The notes beneath the pieces were generated by a model. That model was not told the origin of the DNA and made no database searches. It was given only the letters and a program-made list of their open reading frames with translations. A DNA stretch of 11,791 nucleotides. Origin: Bryobacteraceae bacterium (GTDB lineage: Bacteria; Acidobacteriota; Terriglobia; Bryobacterales; Bryobacteraceae). Positions 1-6,726 of this stretch are shown in pieces (positions within the stretch are counted from its first letter, which is position 1; every line of letters starts with the position of its first letter). The stretch lies in assembly GCA_025929455.1 (NCBI GenBank), contig JAICMB010000050.1, positions 1 through 11,791 on the forward strand. Reading direction: 5' to 3'. The translations under genes were made by a program, and so were the position numbers.

Positions 1-67
1 ATGTTCCAAGGTGAATAAAATCCGCTCCCGAAAGGAGGGAAAGGAACATCGACGACCCGCAAGCAGG

Positions 68-145
68 GTGCTCAATCTGAAAGAGATCTTCTGCGAGCAG
101 GAAGACTTTCTACGCGCTCTGATCCAGCAGGTAGTGCAGCAGGTC
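68..145 (+). pseudogene. IS256-family transposase N-terminal stump
   Basis: The translation from the GTG at 68 starts VLNLKEIFCEQEDFLRALIQ and continues with a QVVQQV stretch. This resembles the opening of IS256 (Mutator-type) transposases, where an acidic-aromatic segment precedes a helix and then a conserved EAEM/GERT region. Here the match stops near 145; the following RAAPNGRAKEQG stretch is not family-like in this frame. A weak continuation (KGTGQQRL) may exist in the next frame around 163-190, but those bases also read as IS630, so the junction is uncertain. No catalytic DDE residues remain, so it cannot be functional. A purine-rich, Shine-Dalgarno-like stretch lies at 31-46. The family call is from memory of motifs and needs a database comparison. 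Confidence 0.5.
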
Positions 146-180
146 CGTGCTGCGCCAAATGGACGCGCAAAGGAACAGGG

Positions 181-700
181 CAACAGCGCCTGGCGGATCG
201 CGCCCTCATCGTTCTGCTTTCGCACGGAGGCATGACGGTGAACAAGATCGCCGAGCAGTTGCACACCCGGCTGGCCCGCATATCGAAGTGCGCCAGCGAT
301 TTGCCGAAGGTCGGCTGAACGCCTTGTCGGATGCGGCGCGGCCCGGCAAGCCGCGTACCTACACGGAGGAGACCCGAGCGGCAGGTGTCGCAGTTGCTCG
401 ATCAGCCTCCGCCGGACGGATACGCACAGTGGAACGGGCCGCTTCTGGCGCAGGCTCTGGGCGACGTCAGTACCGATCATGGCGCATCCTGCGCACGCAC
501 CAGATCCAGTTACAGCGTCGGCGGAGTTGGTGTATCAGCACCGACCCGGAGTTCGGACCAAGGCGGCGGACGTTGTGGGCCTGTACCTGAATCCGCCCGA
601 GAACGCGTTGCTGCTTTCGGTGGACGAGAAGCCTCGCCGCTTTACTCTGATTTATGCAAGTAAGCACTGGCTTGGGCACTAGAACGGGCTGCTGACCGGT
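181..700 (+). pseudogene. IS630-family transposase remnant, multiply frameshifted and 3'-truncated
   Basis: Family-like blocks appear in order but in changing frames. Frame 1 at 181-260 encodes QQRLADRALIVLLSHGGMTV and NKIAEQL, the helix-turn-helix region. Frame 3 at 291-377 encodes RQRFAEGRLNALSDAARPGK and PRTYTEETRA. Frame 1 at 379-479 encodes RQVSQLLDQPPPDGYAQWNG and a GDVSTDH end. Frame 3 at 480-554 encodes WRILRTHQ and RRRSWCISTDPEF. Frame 2 at 557-634 encodes KAADVVGLYLNPPENALLLS and VDEKP, the start of the DDE catalytic domain. Short scraps (ALERA at 676-690, NGLLTG at 683-700) hint at the next conserved block. At least four frame changes are needed, and the rest of the catalytic domain is missing. 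Nothing recognisable remains in 701-825. The residues between breaks are well preserved, so inactivation looks recent and indel-driven. The element abuts the 3' end of the FHA gene on the other strand. Confidence 0.85.
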
Positions 701-825
701 TGTCACGCGTGGGCCAGCAACGTCCGGCAGACCCCCGGACCGAAACGGAGGGGCTACCCGTCGCCCGCGAAAGCGCCGCTGGAATCCACCTTCCGCGATG
801 GGAGAGGCGAATGGGCCTGGACTGA

Positions 826-1728
826 CTACGCCCCCGTTCCCTCTTTCAGTTCCACGGTCTTGCTCACCACGCCTGTCGCTCCCGGCACGCTGATCGACAG
901 TTCGCTTGCCTTCGCGCCTTCCCGGAAAATTCCCAGCGCCGGCCCGAAGATCACCCGCGCTTCCTCCGCGTTCAGGCTCCCCAGCAGCGCGTCCAGCAGC
1001 GCTGGCTTCCACAGCCGCAGCCGCACCGGCGTGCCGCCCACCACTGGCGACAGAATCGCCGTCAGGTGCGCGCCCGCACTCTCCACCCCGCTGCGCGACG
1101 TCAGAAAAAATCCGCTCTCGCGCCCCCAGATCGCGTCCACCGCGTGATCCAGCAATCGCGACTCCGCATCGATCGCCACCACGTACACCGCCGCGCCCTG
1201 ATCGGCCGGCAGCACCTCCACGGCCTCCGCCTTCCACTGCCGCATGTGCTCGACGAAATCGCCGCCCGCCTGCGCCACCACTGCGAACAGCGGATCCGCC
1301 ACCCCGCGCAGCACCTCCGCGACGGCAGTCCGCACGGGCGTCAGCTCGATCGGCGGCGGCGCCGGAGCCGACGCGGCCACGCGCTCCAACTGCTGCGTCG
1401 AGTAGTTCACGGTTGTGGCCGTGTCCGTCACGGCATTGAAGTCGATCGCGAACGTGCTCTGTCCCGCCGTCAAGGCGTCGCCCGGCAAGATGGCCGCTTC
1501 CGTAATCCGCTGCCCGTTGAGAAACGTGCCGTTGCTGCTGTTCAGATCGCGCGCCACCCACTTGCCGCCGCTGTAGCACACCTCGAAATGCATGCCCGAC
1601 ATATAACTGTCTTCGGCAATCATGCATTCCGATTTGGCAGTGCGCCCCACCCGCACCGCCCGCTCCGTGCTCAGGTCCACTCTGCGGCCCGCCTGCGGGC
1701 CAGAAACGATCGTCAATACCGGTGCCAT
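826..1728 (-). CDS. FHA domain protein with C-terminal DUF4123 domain
   Basis: The protein has 300 residues. Residues 4-97 form a forkhead-associated domain, a phosphothreonine-peptide-binding fold: VGR at 27-29, SGMH at 44-47 where SRxH is usual, and NSSNGTFLNG at 63-72. A Pro/Ala linker (about 105-130) follows. Residues 133-262 resemble DUF4123, the chaperone/adaptor domain that loads effectors onto type VI secretion spikes: ADPLF at 144-148, LLDHAVDAIWGRESGFFLTS at 192-211, and LRLWKPALLDALL at 237-249 followed by FGP at 261-263. No signal peptide or membrane segment is seen, so it is probably cytoplasmic. The ATG at 1728 begins directly before the first FHA strand; the ribosome site is weak. 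It follows the EVE gene by 18 bp on the same strand, suggesting co-transcription. The substitution of the SRxH arginine may alter phosphopeptide binding. The FHA call is firm; DUF4123 is likely but made by eye. Confidence 0.85.
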   Translation of the reverse strand: MAPVLTIVSGPQAGRRVDLSTERAVRVGRTAKSECMIAEDSYMSGMHFEVCYSGGKWVARDLNSSNGTFLNGQRITEAAILPGDALTAGQSTFAIDFNAVTDTATTVNYSTQQLERVAASAPAPPPIELTPVRTAVAEVLRGVADPLFAVVAQAGGDFVEHMRQWKAEAVEVLPADQGAAVYVVAIDAESRLLDHAVDAIWGRESGFFLTSRSGVESAGAHLTAILSPVVGGTPVRLRLWKPALLDALLGSLNAEEARVIFGPALGIFREGAKASELSISVPGATGVVSKTVELKEGTGA

Positions 1729-1746
1729 AGCCTGCGTGATCCAGTT

Positions 1747-2160
1747 CTAGATTCTAGCGTCCGGCCGCTGCTTCCGTATCCAGGCCACAAAATCTTCGGG
1801 CGCCCGCATGGTCGATAGCCTCCCCTGCCGTACCAGCGCCCAGTCGTCGAAAAGCCCGGATGCTTTAATGTCCCGCAGTGTAACGGGCGGCTCGATGCGC
1901 CCCATATATTCAAAGTCCGCGACCTTCGATTTAGGATTTTTCGGATCTTCGCGCCCGGCCGCCGCCACCTTCGCCAACCCCACGATCTCCGATGCCCCGC
2001 CGCTGTGATAAATCAAGACCCGGTCGCCCTCCCTCATGTCGCCGATCGCCCGCACCGCCTGTGGGTTCGTCACTCCGTCCCAGCGCGTCCGCCCCTCCCG
2101 CTCCAAATCGGCAATGGAGTAGGTGCCGGGTTCCGTTTTCGCAAGAAAATACTGAATCAT
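1747..2160 (-). CDS. EVE domain-containing protein
   Basis: This is a single-domain protein of 137 residues, the normal size for stand-alone EVE proteins (thymocyte nuclear protein 1-like). EVE folds are PUA-like, and known members bind modified bases such as methylated or hydroxymethylated cytosine. Motifs visible: FLAKTEPGTYS at 5-15, RWDGVTNPQA at 26-35, GDRVLIYHSG at 45-54, VGLAKV at 60-65, PVTLRDIKA at 92-100, and LVRQGRLSTM at 109-118. The last matches the family's LVR..RLSV element. The ATG at 2160 fits the conserved N-terminus; upstream there is only a weak AGAG-type ribosome site. It is the first gene of a probable two-gene unit with the FHA-DUF4123 gene and is divergent from the polysaccharide export operon. 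No restriction or nuclease domain is attached. Its role (RNA modification reader, DNA defence or housekeeping) cannot be told from sequence. Confidence 0.9.
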   Translation of the reverse strand: MIQYFLAKTEPGTYSIADLEREGRTRWDGVTNPQAVRAIGDMREGDRVLIYHSGGASEIVGLAKVAAAGREDPKNPKSKVADFEYMGRIEPPVTLRDIKASGLFDDWALVRQGRLSTMRAPEDFVAWIRKQRPDARI

Positions 2161-2289
2161 CTCTAAAGAGTTCCCCCGACGTCGCCGTTAAGTAAGGTGT
2201 GATTCATGTGGGTTCGGCAGGAGGACGCCATTGCGCCCCTGCCCGCTGTGTCCGCGTGCCTGTTATCAGGCTGCTGAAACTGAACAGTG

Positions 2290-2295
2290 TACAAT
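2290..2295 (+). promoter_or_regulatory. Possible -10 element for the polysaccharide export operon
   Basis: TACAAT lies 79 bp upstream of the chosen GTG start in the gap between the divergent EVE gene and the export operon. It differs from the sigma-70 -10 consensus by one base. No convincing -35 hexamer sits at 16-18 bp spacing, so this is a weak suggestion only. Confidence 0.25.
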
Positions 2296-2360
2296 GAGAA
2301 AGCCAACCCAAGGCGCGGCTATGCTTTCGGCCATGTGCCGGATGGGCGGCGCGCGCTGCC

Positions 2361-2365
2361 AGGAG
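2361..2365 (+). promoter_or_regulatory. Ribosome binding site deciding the GTG start of the export gene
   Basis: AGGAG is followed by a 9-base spacer and the GTG at 2375. That GTG opens directly onto a classic signal peptide. The longer in-frame reading from 2231 adds 48 cysteine-rich residues that do not resemble a coding extension. Confidence 0.65.
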
Positions 2366-2374
2366 CATAGATTC

Positions 2375-3022
2375 GTGAAGTCTTTCCTTTTCTGCACTGT
2401 CCTTCTAATCTGTGCGGTTCTTTCCTCTCCCATGTTCGCCCAGGCCCCGCCTGCGCAGGCGCCTCCGCCTGCCAAGGACAATGCTCCCGTCGAAGTTGCG
2501 ACGCCCCCGGCCACGAAATTGGCGCCCGGTGTCGGTATGGCGGTCGACCCCGGCAAATATTCCATCGGCATTCAGGACGTCCTTTATATCAGCGTCTGGC
2601 GTCAACCGGATTTCACCCGCCTGGTCGCGGTGCGCCCTGATGGCAAAATAACGATGCCCCTCATCGGGGATCTGAAAGCCGTGGACATAACGCCTCAGGA
2701 GTTGGCCAAAGAGATCACCGATAAACTCTCCGCGTATCTGGTTCATCCGGAGGTATCGGTCGCCGTGCAGGACGTTCGCAGCAAACGGTACTACATCGAT
2801 GGCGAGGTGAACCGGCCCGGTCTCTATGCGCTGATCGGTCCTACGCACGTCATGGAGGCCCTAAGCCTCGCGGGCGGTTTTCGCGACTTCGCGAATACAA
2901 AGAAAATAGTCATTCTGCGCGGTCACAAGACTTTTAAGTTCAACTATAACGATGTCTCGCGCGGTAAGGACATGAAGCAGGATATTCTGCTTGAAAACGG
3001 CGATCACATCATCGTGCGCTAA
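2375..3022 (+). CDS. Wza-like polysaccharide export protein (Poly_export plus SLBB)
   Basis: The protein has 215 residues from the GTG at 2375. Residues 1-24 are a signal peptide ending in FAQA. No lipobox cysteine sits at the cleavage site, so it appears non-lipidated. A Pro/Ala-rich linker (25-55) follows. The polysaccharide export domain is at about 58-133 (YSIGIQDVLYISVWRQPDFT at 62-81, VRPDGKITMPLIGDL at 86-100, HPEVSVAV at 124-131). One SLBB domain is at about 138-183 (IDGEVNRPGLYAL at 141-153, EALSLAGGF at 161-169), and the end is LENGDHIIVR. Proteins of this family form periplasmic/outer-membrane channels for capsule or exopolysaccharide. The length is well short of E. coli Wza (about 380 residues). 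The extra SLBB repeat and C-terminal outer-membrane helix are absent, as in GumB-like proteins. It is first gene of a three-gene operon; the next gene begins 8 bp after its stop. Confidence 0.9.
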   Translation: MKSFLFCTVLLICAVLSSPMFAQAPPAQAPPPAKDNAPVEVATPPATKLAPGVGMAVDPGKYSIGIQDVLYISVWRQPDFTRLVAVRPDGKITMPLIGDLKAVDITPQELAKEITDKLSAYLVHPEVSVAVQDVRSKRYYIDGEVNRPGLYALIGPTHVMEALSLAGGFRDFANTKKIVILRGHKTFKFNYNDVSRGKDMKQDILLENGDHIIVR

Positions 3023-3030
3023 CTCTTCAT

Positions 3031-4689
3031 ATGCAACCTCAGGAAAACGTCGGAACCCCGCGCAGATCTCTCGATGTAGAGGATTACATCGACATCCTGC
3101 GCCGCCATAAAGCCTGGATCTTTGGCCCGGCGTTCGCCGGTCTCGTGCTGGCGGTGGTTGCCGCCTTCCTCTGGCCCGACACATACGTCTCTTCTGCCGT
3201 TGTGCGGCTCGTTCCTCCGCAGGTGCCCGAGCGCTACGTGCCTCTGAACATCACCAGCGATTTGCAGGGGCGTATCAACAACATGACCCAGGTGGTCTTG
3301 AACCGCGCCTCGCTGACCACTGTCATCAACCAGTACGGTCTTTATAAAAAAGAGTTGTCGCGAGTCCCCCTGGACGATGTCATCGAGCGCATGCGCGCTT
3401 CCGATATCAAGATTGGTCCGGTCCAGAACGTCATTAATACAGGTAATGCGCGCGACCAGGTGCCGGCCTTCTCCATCGGTTTCGAATACAACGACCGCTT
3501 TGTCGCGCAAAAGGTCACCACCGATCTGGTCACGCGACTGATCACCGAAAGTCTCAACGAGACTTCCGCCGAGTCGCAGATGACCACCGAGTTCCTGCAG
3601 TCGCAGTGGCAAACGGCGAAGAAAAAACTTGAGGACATCGATCAGAAGCTAAGCGATTTCCGCAGCCGCAACCTGGGCCGCCTCCCCGACCAGCAGCAGC
3701 AGAACATCCAGCAGTTGAACTCCATGGAGACGCAATTACTGAGTGTCCAGGCCTCTGTCGGCCGCGTTAATCAGGACCGCATGCTGCTGGAGAACCGCCT
3801 CCGCATCAATCAGGACCAATTGGCCGCGATCAAGACTCCCGATATGCAGGACATCGCCGCCCAGCAGCAAAATGCCCGCCTGCTGGCGAAAGATAAGGAA
3901 ATATCGGATCTGGAGGGCGGCATCGCACGTATGCGCGAGACGTACAAGGATACTTATCCCGACGTCCAGCATGCGCTCGCTCTGCTCGCCACGGCCAGGC
4001 GCGAGCGCGAGGCGATTCTCAAAGAAGACGCCAGCAAAACTAAGATCGACATGCCGCTGCTGCGTGCGAATCCGGAGTACGAGCGGAACCGCCGCGCGCT
4101 GGAGGCCAATATCCGCGAGATCCAGGGAGCCATTCAGGCCAAGGATCTTGAAAGTGAAGACCTTCAAAAAGAGGGTAAGCGCATCAACGCGCAGATGAAA
4201 GTCATCGGGGATCGCATCGAGGCGACGCCGGTCGGCCAAAAAGAATACGTGGAACTGCTCCGCGATGAGGCGCTCGCGCGCCAGGATTATGACGAGGCCG
4301 ACCGTAAGCTGGGCCTCTCGCAGCAGTCCACCCAGATTCAACAGCGGCAGCAGGGCGAGCGCCTGGAACTGCTCGATCCGGCTAACCTGCCGCAGACTCC
4401 GACCAAGCCGAAGCGGCTCATGATCGTCGGTGTCGGCTTCGCTGCCGGCATCGGACTCGGCCTGTTCCTGGCGGGTCTGCGGGAAGTGAAGGACACCTCG
4501 CTGAAAAACTTGAAAGATGTCCGCGCCTACACCAGCCTTCCGGTGCTCGGCAGCATCCCGCTGCTTGAGAACGATTCGGTGGTCCGCCGCCGCCGCCGGC
4601 TCGGCTGGCTGGCGTGGTCCACTGCCTGTCTGGTCGGGGTCGTCATCATGTCCGGCTCCGTCGTCTACTATTACGCGACTAAAGTCTAA
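3031..4689 (+). CDS. Wzz/GNVR-type polysaccharide chain-length determinant (co-polymerase)
   Basis: This inner-membrane protein of 552 residues likely controls polymer chain length and couples the polymerase to the exporter. The N-terminal Wzz signature is LDVEDYIDILRRHKAWI at 14-30, followed by membrane helix 1 (about 29-48). A long periplasmic region contains extended coiled coil (about 185-300 and 350-435), with TYPDVQHALALL at 308-319 and PEYERNRRALEANI at 348-361. The proline-rich motif PANLPQTPTKPKR (450-462) leads into helix 2 (about 463-482). A cytoplasmic stretch with KNLKDVRAYTSLPVLGSIPL (492-511) resembles the segment that precedes the kinase in fused Wzc proteins. A five-arginine cluster (519-523) and a third hydrophobic helix (about 524-546) follow, so the C-terminus probably ends in the periplasm. 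Most relatives have only two helices. The kinase is encoded separately, starting 6 bp after the stop. The ribosome site is weak. Confidence 0.92.
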   Translation: MQPQENVGTPRRSLDVEDYIDILRRHKAWIFGPAFAGLVLAVVAAFLWPDTYVSSAVVRLVPPQVPERYVPLNITSDLQGRINNMTQVVLNRASLTTVINQYGLYKKELSRVPLDDVIERMRASDIKIGPVQNVINTGNARDQVPAFSIGFEYNDRFVAQKVTTDLVTRLITESLNETSAESQMTTEFLQSQWQTAKKKLEDIDQKLSDFRSRNLGRLPDQQQQNIQQLNSMETQLLSVQASVGRVNQDRMLLENRLRINQDQLAAIKTPDMQDIAAQQQNARLLAKDKEISDLEGGIARMRETYKDTYPDVQHALALLATARREREAILKEDASKTKIDMPLLRANPEYERNRRALEANIREIQGAIQAKDLESEDLQKEGKRINAQMKVIGDRIEATPVGQKEYVELLRDEALARQDYDEADRKLGLSQQSTQIQQRQQGERLELLDPANLPQTPTKPKRLMIVGVGFAAGIGLGLFLAGLREVKDTSLKNLKDVRAYTSLPVLGSIPLLENDSVVRRRRRLGWLAWSTACLVGVVIMSGSVVYYYATKV

Positions 4690-4695
4690 AAATAT

Positions 4696-5784
4696 ATGAG
4701 CCGAGTTCACGACGCTCTGCGAAAAGTTCAACAGGCGCCCGCGCCGGAGCAGGCCGTACCCCCTGCCGCCGCACCTCCTGCAGCAAACACTGCGGCTCCG
4801 GTGCACCCGGTAACGGAGCCTGAGCCTCCGCAGTCAACGCCGCCGCGCGGTATTGTCTCCGCCGCGATGGCTTTGGCGGGCACGATGCCGGCCCTGGAGC
4901 CGCCTCCAGATGAGGCCCCACGCGTCGAAGCCGCTGTGTCGGAACCCGCTCTAGCAGCAAATTCCGTCCACGTCAACGGCTTTGCCGCGGCGGGCGCGGC
5001 GCAGCGCCAAGGTCCGGCTCTCTCTTTTCTTTCGCCCGTCTCGATCGATCTCGTTCCGGAGGTCCCCTACAATCCCGATCCGGAAGCCATGCTCATCAGC
5101 CTTACGCACCCGGAGGCCGCGCCCGGCGAGGAGTTCCGAACCTTACGGACGCGCCTCAACCACATGCAGACGCTACAACCGATCCACTCCGTTGTAGTCA
5201 CCAGTCCATCGCCCGCTGAGGGTAAATCCTTCGCCGCCATCAATCTCGCGCTGGCGCAGGCCCAGCTCGCCGGCCAATACGTTCTGCTGTGCGACTTCGA
5301 CTTCCGCCGCCCCGTTCTCCACAACATCTTCCAGATCGACCGCGGTCCCGGCATCACCGACTTCCTCAAAGGCAACGTCCCCATGCACGAAGCCATGCGC
5401 CGTGTCGCCGGCACCAATCTCTTTCTGATGCCGGCCGGCGAGCCTGTGATCAACCCGCTTGAGCTGCTGAACCTCTCCGAGGTCAAAGGCATGCTCGAAC
5501 ACCTGCCTTCGATCTTCAATTGGGTGATCCTCGACAGTCCGCCGCTGTTGTTCGCCGCCGACGCCAATCTGCTGTCGACCCTGTGCCACGGCACCATCCT
5601 GGTGGTCCGCATCGGTTCCACCACGGTCGATTCCGTCACCCGCGCCATGCAGTCGCTTTGCGAGAACAACGTCCTCGGCATTGTCGCGAACGGCGCCCGC
5701 CGCGGCGAACTCTACAGCAAGTACGCCTACTATCACCCGTACTACACGACCAAAGAAGAAGTGGAAACCGCGACCACCGCGTAG
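4696..5784 (+). CDS. CpsD/CapB-family tyrosine-protein autokinase
   Basis: This is a soluble BY-kinase of 362 residues that cycles phosphorylation to regulate polysaccharide polymerisation and export with the adjacent Wzz protein. The N-terminus MSRVHDALRKVQ (1-12) is typical of kinases in such operons and is followed by a Pro/Ala-rich linker (about 13-110). The kinase domain begins at GEEFRTLRTRL (144-154). Walker A is SPSPAEGKS (170-178, Lys177). Walker A' is VLLCDFDFRRP (196-206, Asp200 and Asp202). Walker B is VILDSPP (277-283, Asp280). The C-terminal tail ELYSKYAYYHPYY holds six tyrosines at 340, 343, 345, 346, 349 and 350, the expected autophosphorylation cluster. The second Walker A' acidic residue is shifted by phenylalanines compared with the usual DADLRRP form, but both aspartates remain. 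It is the last gene of the operon; the next gene is convergent. Confidence 0.93.
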   Translation: MSRVHDALRKVQQAPAPEQAVPPAAAPPAANTAAPVHPVTEPEPPQSTPPRGIVSAAMALAGTMPALEPPPDEAPRVEAAVSEPALAANSVHVNGFAAAGAAQRQGPALSFLSPVSIDLVPEVPYNPDPEAMLISLTHPEAAPGEEFRTLRTRLNHMQTLQPIHSVVVTSPSPAEGKSFAAINLALAQAQLAGQYVLLCDFDFRRPVLHNIFQIDRGPGITDFLKGNVPMHEAMRRVAGTNLFLMPAGEPVINPLELLNLSEVKGMLEHLPSIFNWVILDSPPLLFAADANLLSTLCHGTILVVRIGSTTVDSVTRAMQSLCENNVLGIVANGARRGELYSKYAYYHPYYTTKEEVETATTA

Positions 5785-5841
5785 CGTTCGCGCACATTTC
5801 GACGTGCGGCGGCGTACATTATGCGCGTCCGCGCGGCCGCA

Positions 5842-6660
5842 TCACGCCGGAGTGCCCGTGCTGCGCTCCGCCGCTTCGCTCTCCGGATCCGCCGTCTTCA
5901 ACACTGAAAACGGATTGAAGTCCGTGCAGTAATCGAACGTGTCGATCTTCTCCGCCTTCTTCAGCCCGTTCACCACCAGGTACGTCAGCGGCGTCATCAG
6001 CACCTCGTACAGCACCTTTCCTACGTACCCCGAAACGATCAACATCACGATCGCGCTCACGCTCAAGATGCCGCCGAACCCCACGAACATCATGATGGTC
6101 GAATCCACCGCCTGCCCAACCACCGTCGATCCCACGGTGCGCGTCCATAGCTGCCGCCCGCCTGTCCACAGCTTCATCTTTGCCATCACGAACGAGTTGG
6201 CGAATTCGCCGCACCAGAACGCGATCAGGCTCGCAATCACCAGACGCGGTACAAAGTCGAACACGGTCGCAAACGCGCGCTGATTCGGCCATTCCGGCGC
6301 GGCCGGCAGCGCCACCGTCACCAGACCCATCACCGCCATCAGCCCCGACGCGAAAAAGCCGAGCCAGATCGCGCGCCGCGACGCCGAGTAACCGTACACC
6401 TCCGTGAAGATGTCGCCAAAGATGTACGTGATCGGGAACAGCAGTTGCGCGCCGCTGATGCGCAGCGGGCCGAAAGCGCAAATCTTTTGCCCCACTAAAT
6501 TGGAGATCAACAGAATGACTACGAACGTGCTCAACAGCAAATCGTAATAACGATAGTCGCGGAAATTACGGGGCAACACACCATTATAGAAGGCGCCCTG
6601 CGCGCCGCCCTGTTGGTCATGCGCCTTATAATGAAATTTCACCGCGCTGAACGTTTGCAT
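5842..6660 (-). CDS. yhhQ: Queuosine precursor transporter (YhhQ/VUT family)
   Basis: The protein has 272 residues from the ATG at 6660. It is an integral membrane protein with about six helices (roughly 41-60, 71-90, 96-118, 138-158, 178-198 and 200-232). Family hallmarks are SNLVGQK (53-59), FPITYIFGDIFTEVYGYSAS (75-94), SLIAFWCGEFANSFV (144-158) and VGQAVDSTIM (181-190). YhhQ proteins import queuosine precursors such as preQ0/preQ1 for modification of tRNA wobble guanine. The C-terminal FDYCTDFNPF (242-251) is often seen in the family, and a short charged tail follows. An in-frame reading continues to 6834, but it would overlap the divergent citrate synthase start and its extra residues look non-coding. 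The 6660 start has no clear ribosome site, so it is the weakest part of this call. The gene is convergent with the kinase gene. No queuosine synthesis genes are nearby. Confidence 0.92.
   Translation of the reverse strand: MQTFSAVKFHYKAHDQQGGAQGAFYNGVLPRNFRDYRYYDLLLSTFVVILLISNLVGQKICAFGPLRISGAQLLFPITYIFGDIFTEVYGYSASRRAIWLGFFASGLMAVMGLVTVALPAAPEWPNQRAFATVFDFVPRLVIASLIAFWCGEFANSFVMAKMKLWTGGRQLWTRTVGSTVVGQAVDSTIMMFVGFGGILSVSAIVMLIVSGYVGKVLYEVLMTPLTYLVVNGLKKAEKIDTFDYCTDFNPFSVLKTADPESEAAERSTGTPA
6627..6632 (+). promoter_or_regulatory. Candidate -10 box for citrate synthase
   Basis: A perfect TATAAT lies 94 bp upstream of the citrate synthase ATG, inside the 5' end of the divergent yhhQ gene. A TTGGTC at 6613-6618 is too close to serve as its -35, and no better one is seen at standard spacing. 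It may be chance or a promoter dependent on an activator. Confidence 0.3.
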
Positions 6661-6726
6661 TGCGCGCCGGCGAACCAATACACAGGGCCCCATACAAGGC
6701 AAAGAAACGGAGACAAGCGGACCACC

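Noticed and set aside
1..49. Perfect 7-bp inverted repeat ATGTTCC (1-7) / GGAACAT (43-49), considered as an IS terminal repeat or operator
   Set aside because: It is too short, at the window edge, and has no matching partner at the far end of the remnant.
467..1627. A 386-residue minus-strand reading frame overlapping the FHA gene and the transposon remnant
   Set aside because: It is a Gly/Arg/Ala-rich shadow produced by GC-rich codon bias. The overlapping frame carries a clear FHA domain, and the end of this one crosses the IS630 blocks in antisense.
2231..2374. N-terminal extension of the export protein
   Set aside because: The 48 added residues are rich in Cys and Met and unlike the family. 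The GTG at 2375 has a good ribosome site and starts the signal peptide directly.
3736..4806. A 356-residue antisense frame under the Wzz gene
   Set aside because: It has no recognisable motifs and lies opposite a well-supported coiled-coil protein; a typical long shadow in high-GC DNA.
5791..5808. Possible bidirectional terminator between the kinase gene and yhhQ (CGCAC/GTGCG)
   Set aside because: The stem is only 5 bp with an 8-base loop and no T-run, which is expected by chance in this composition.
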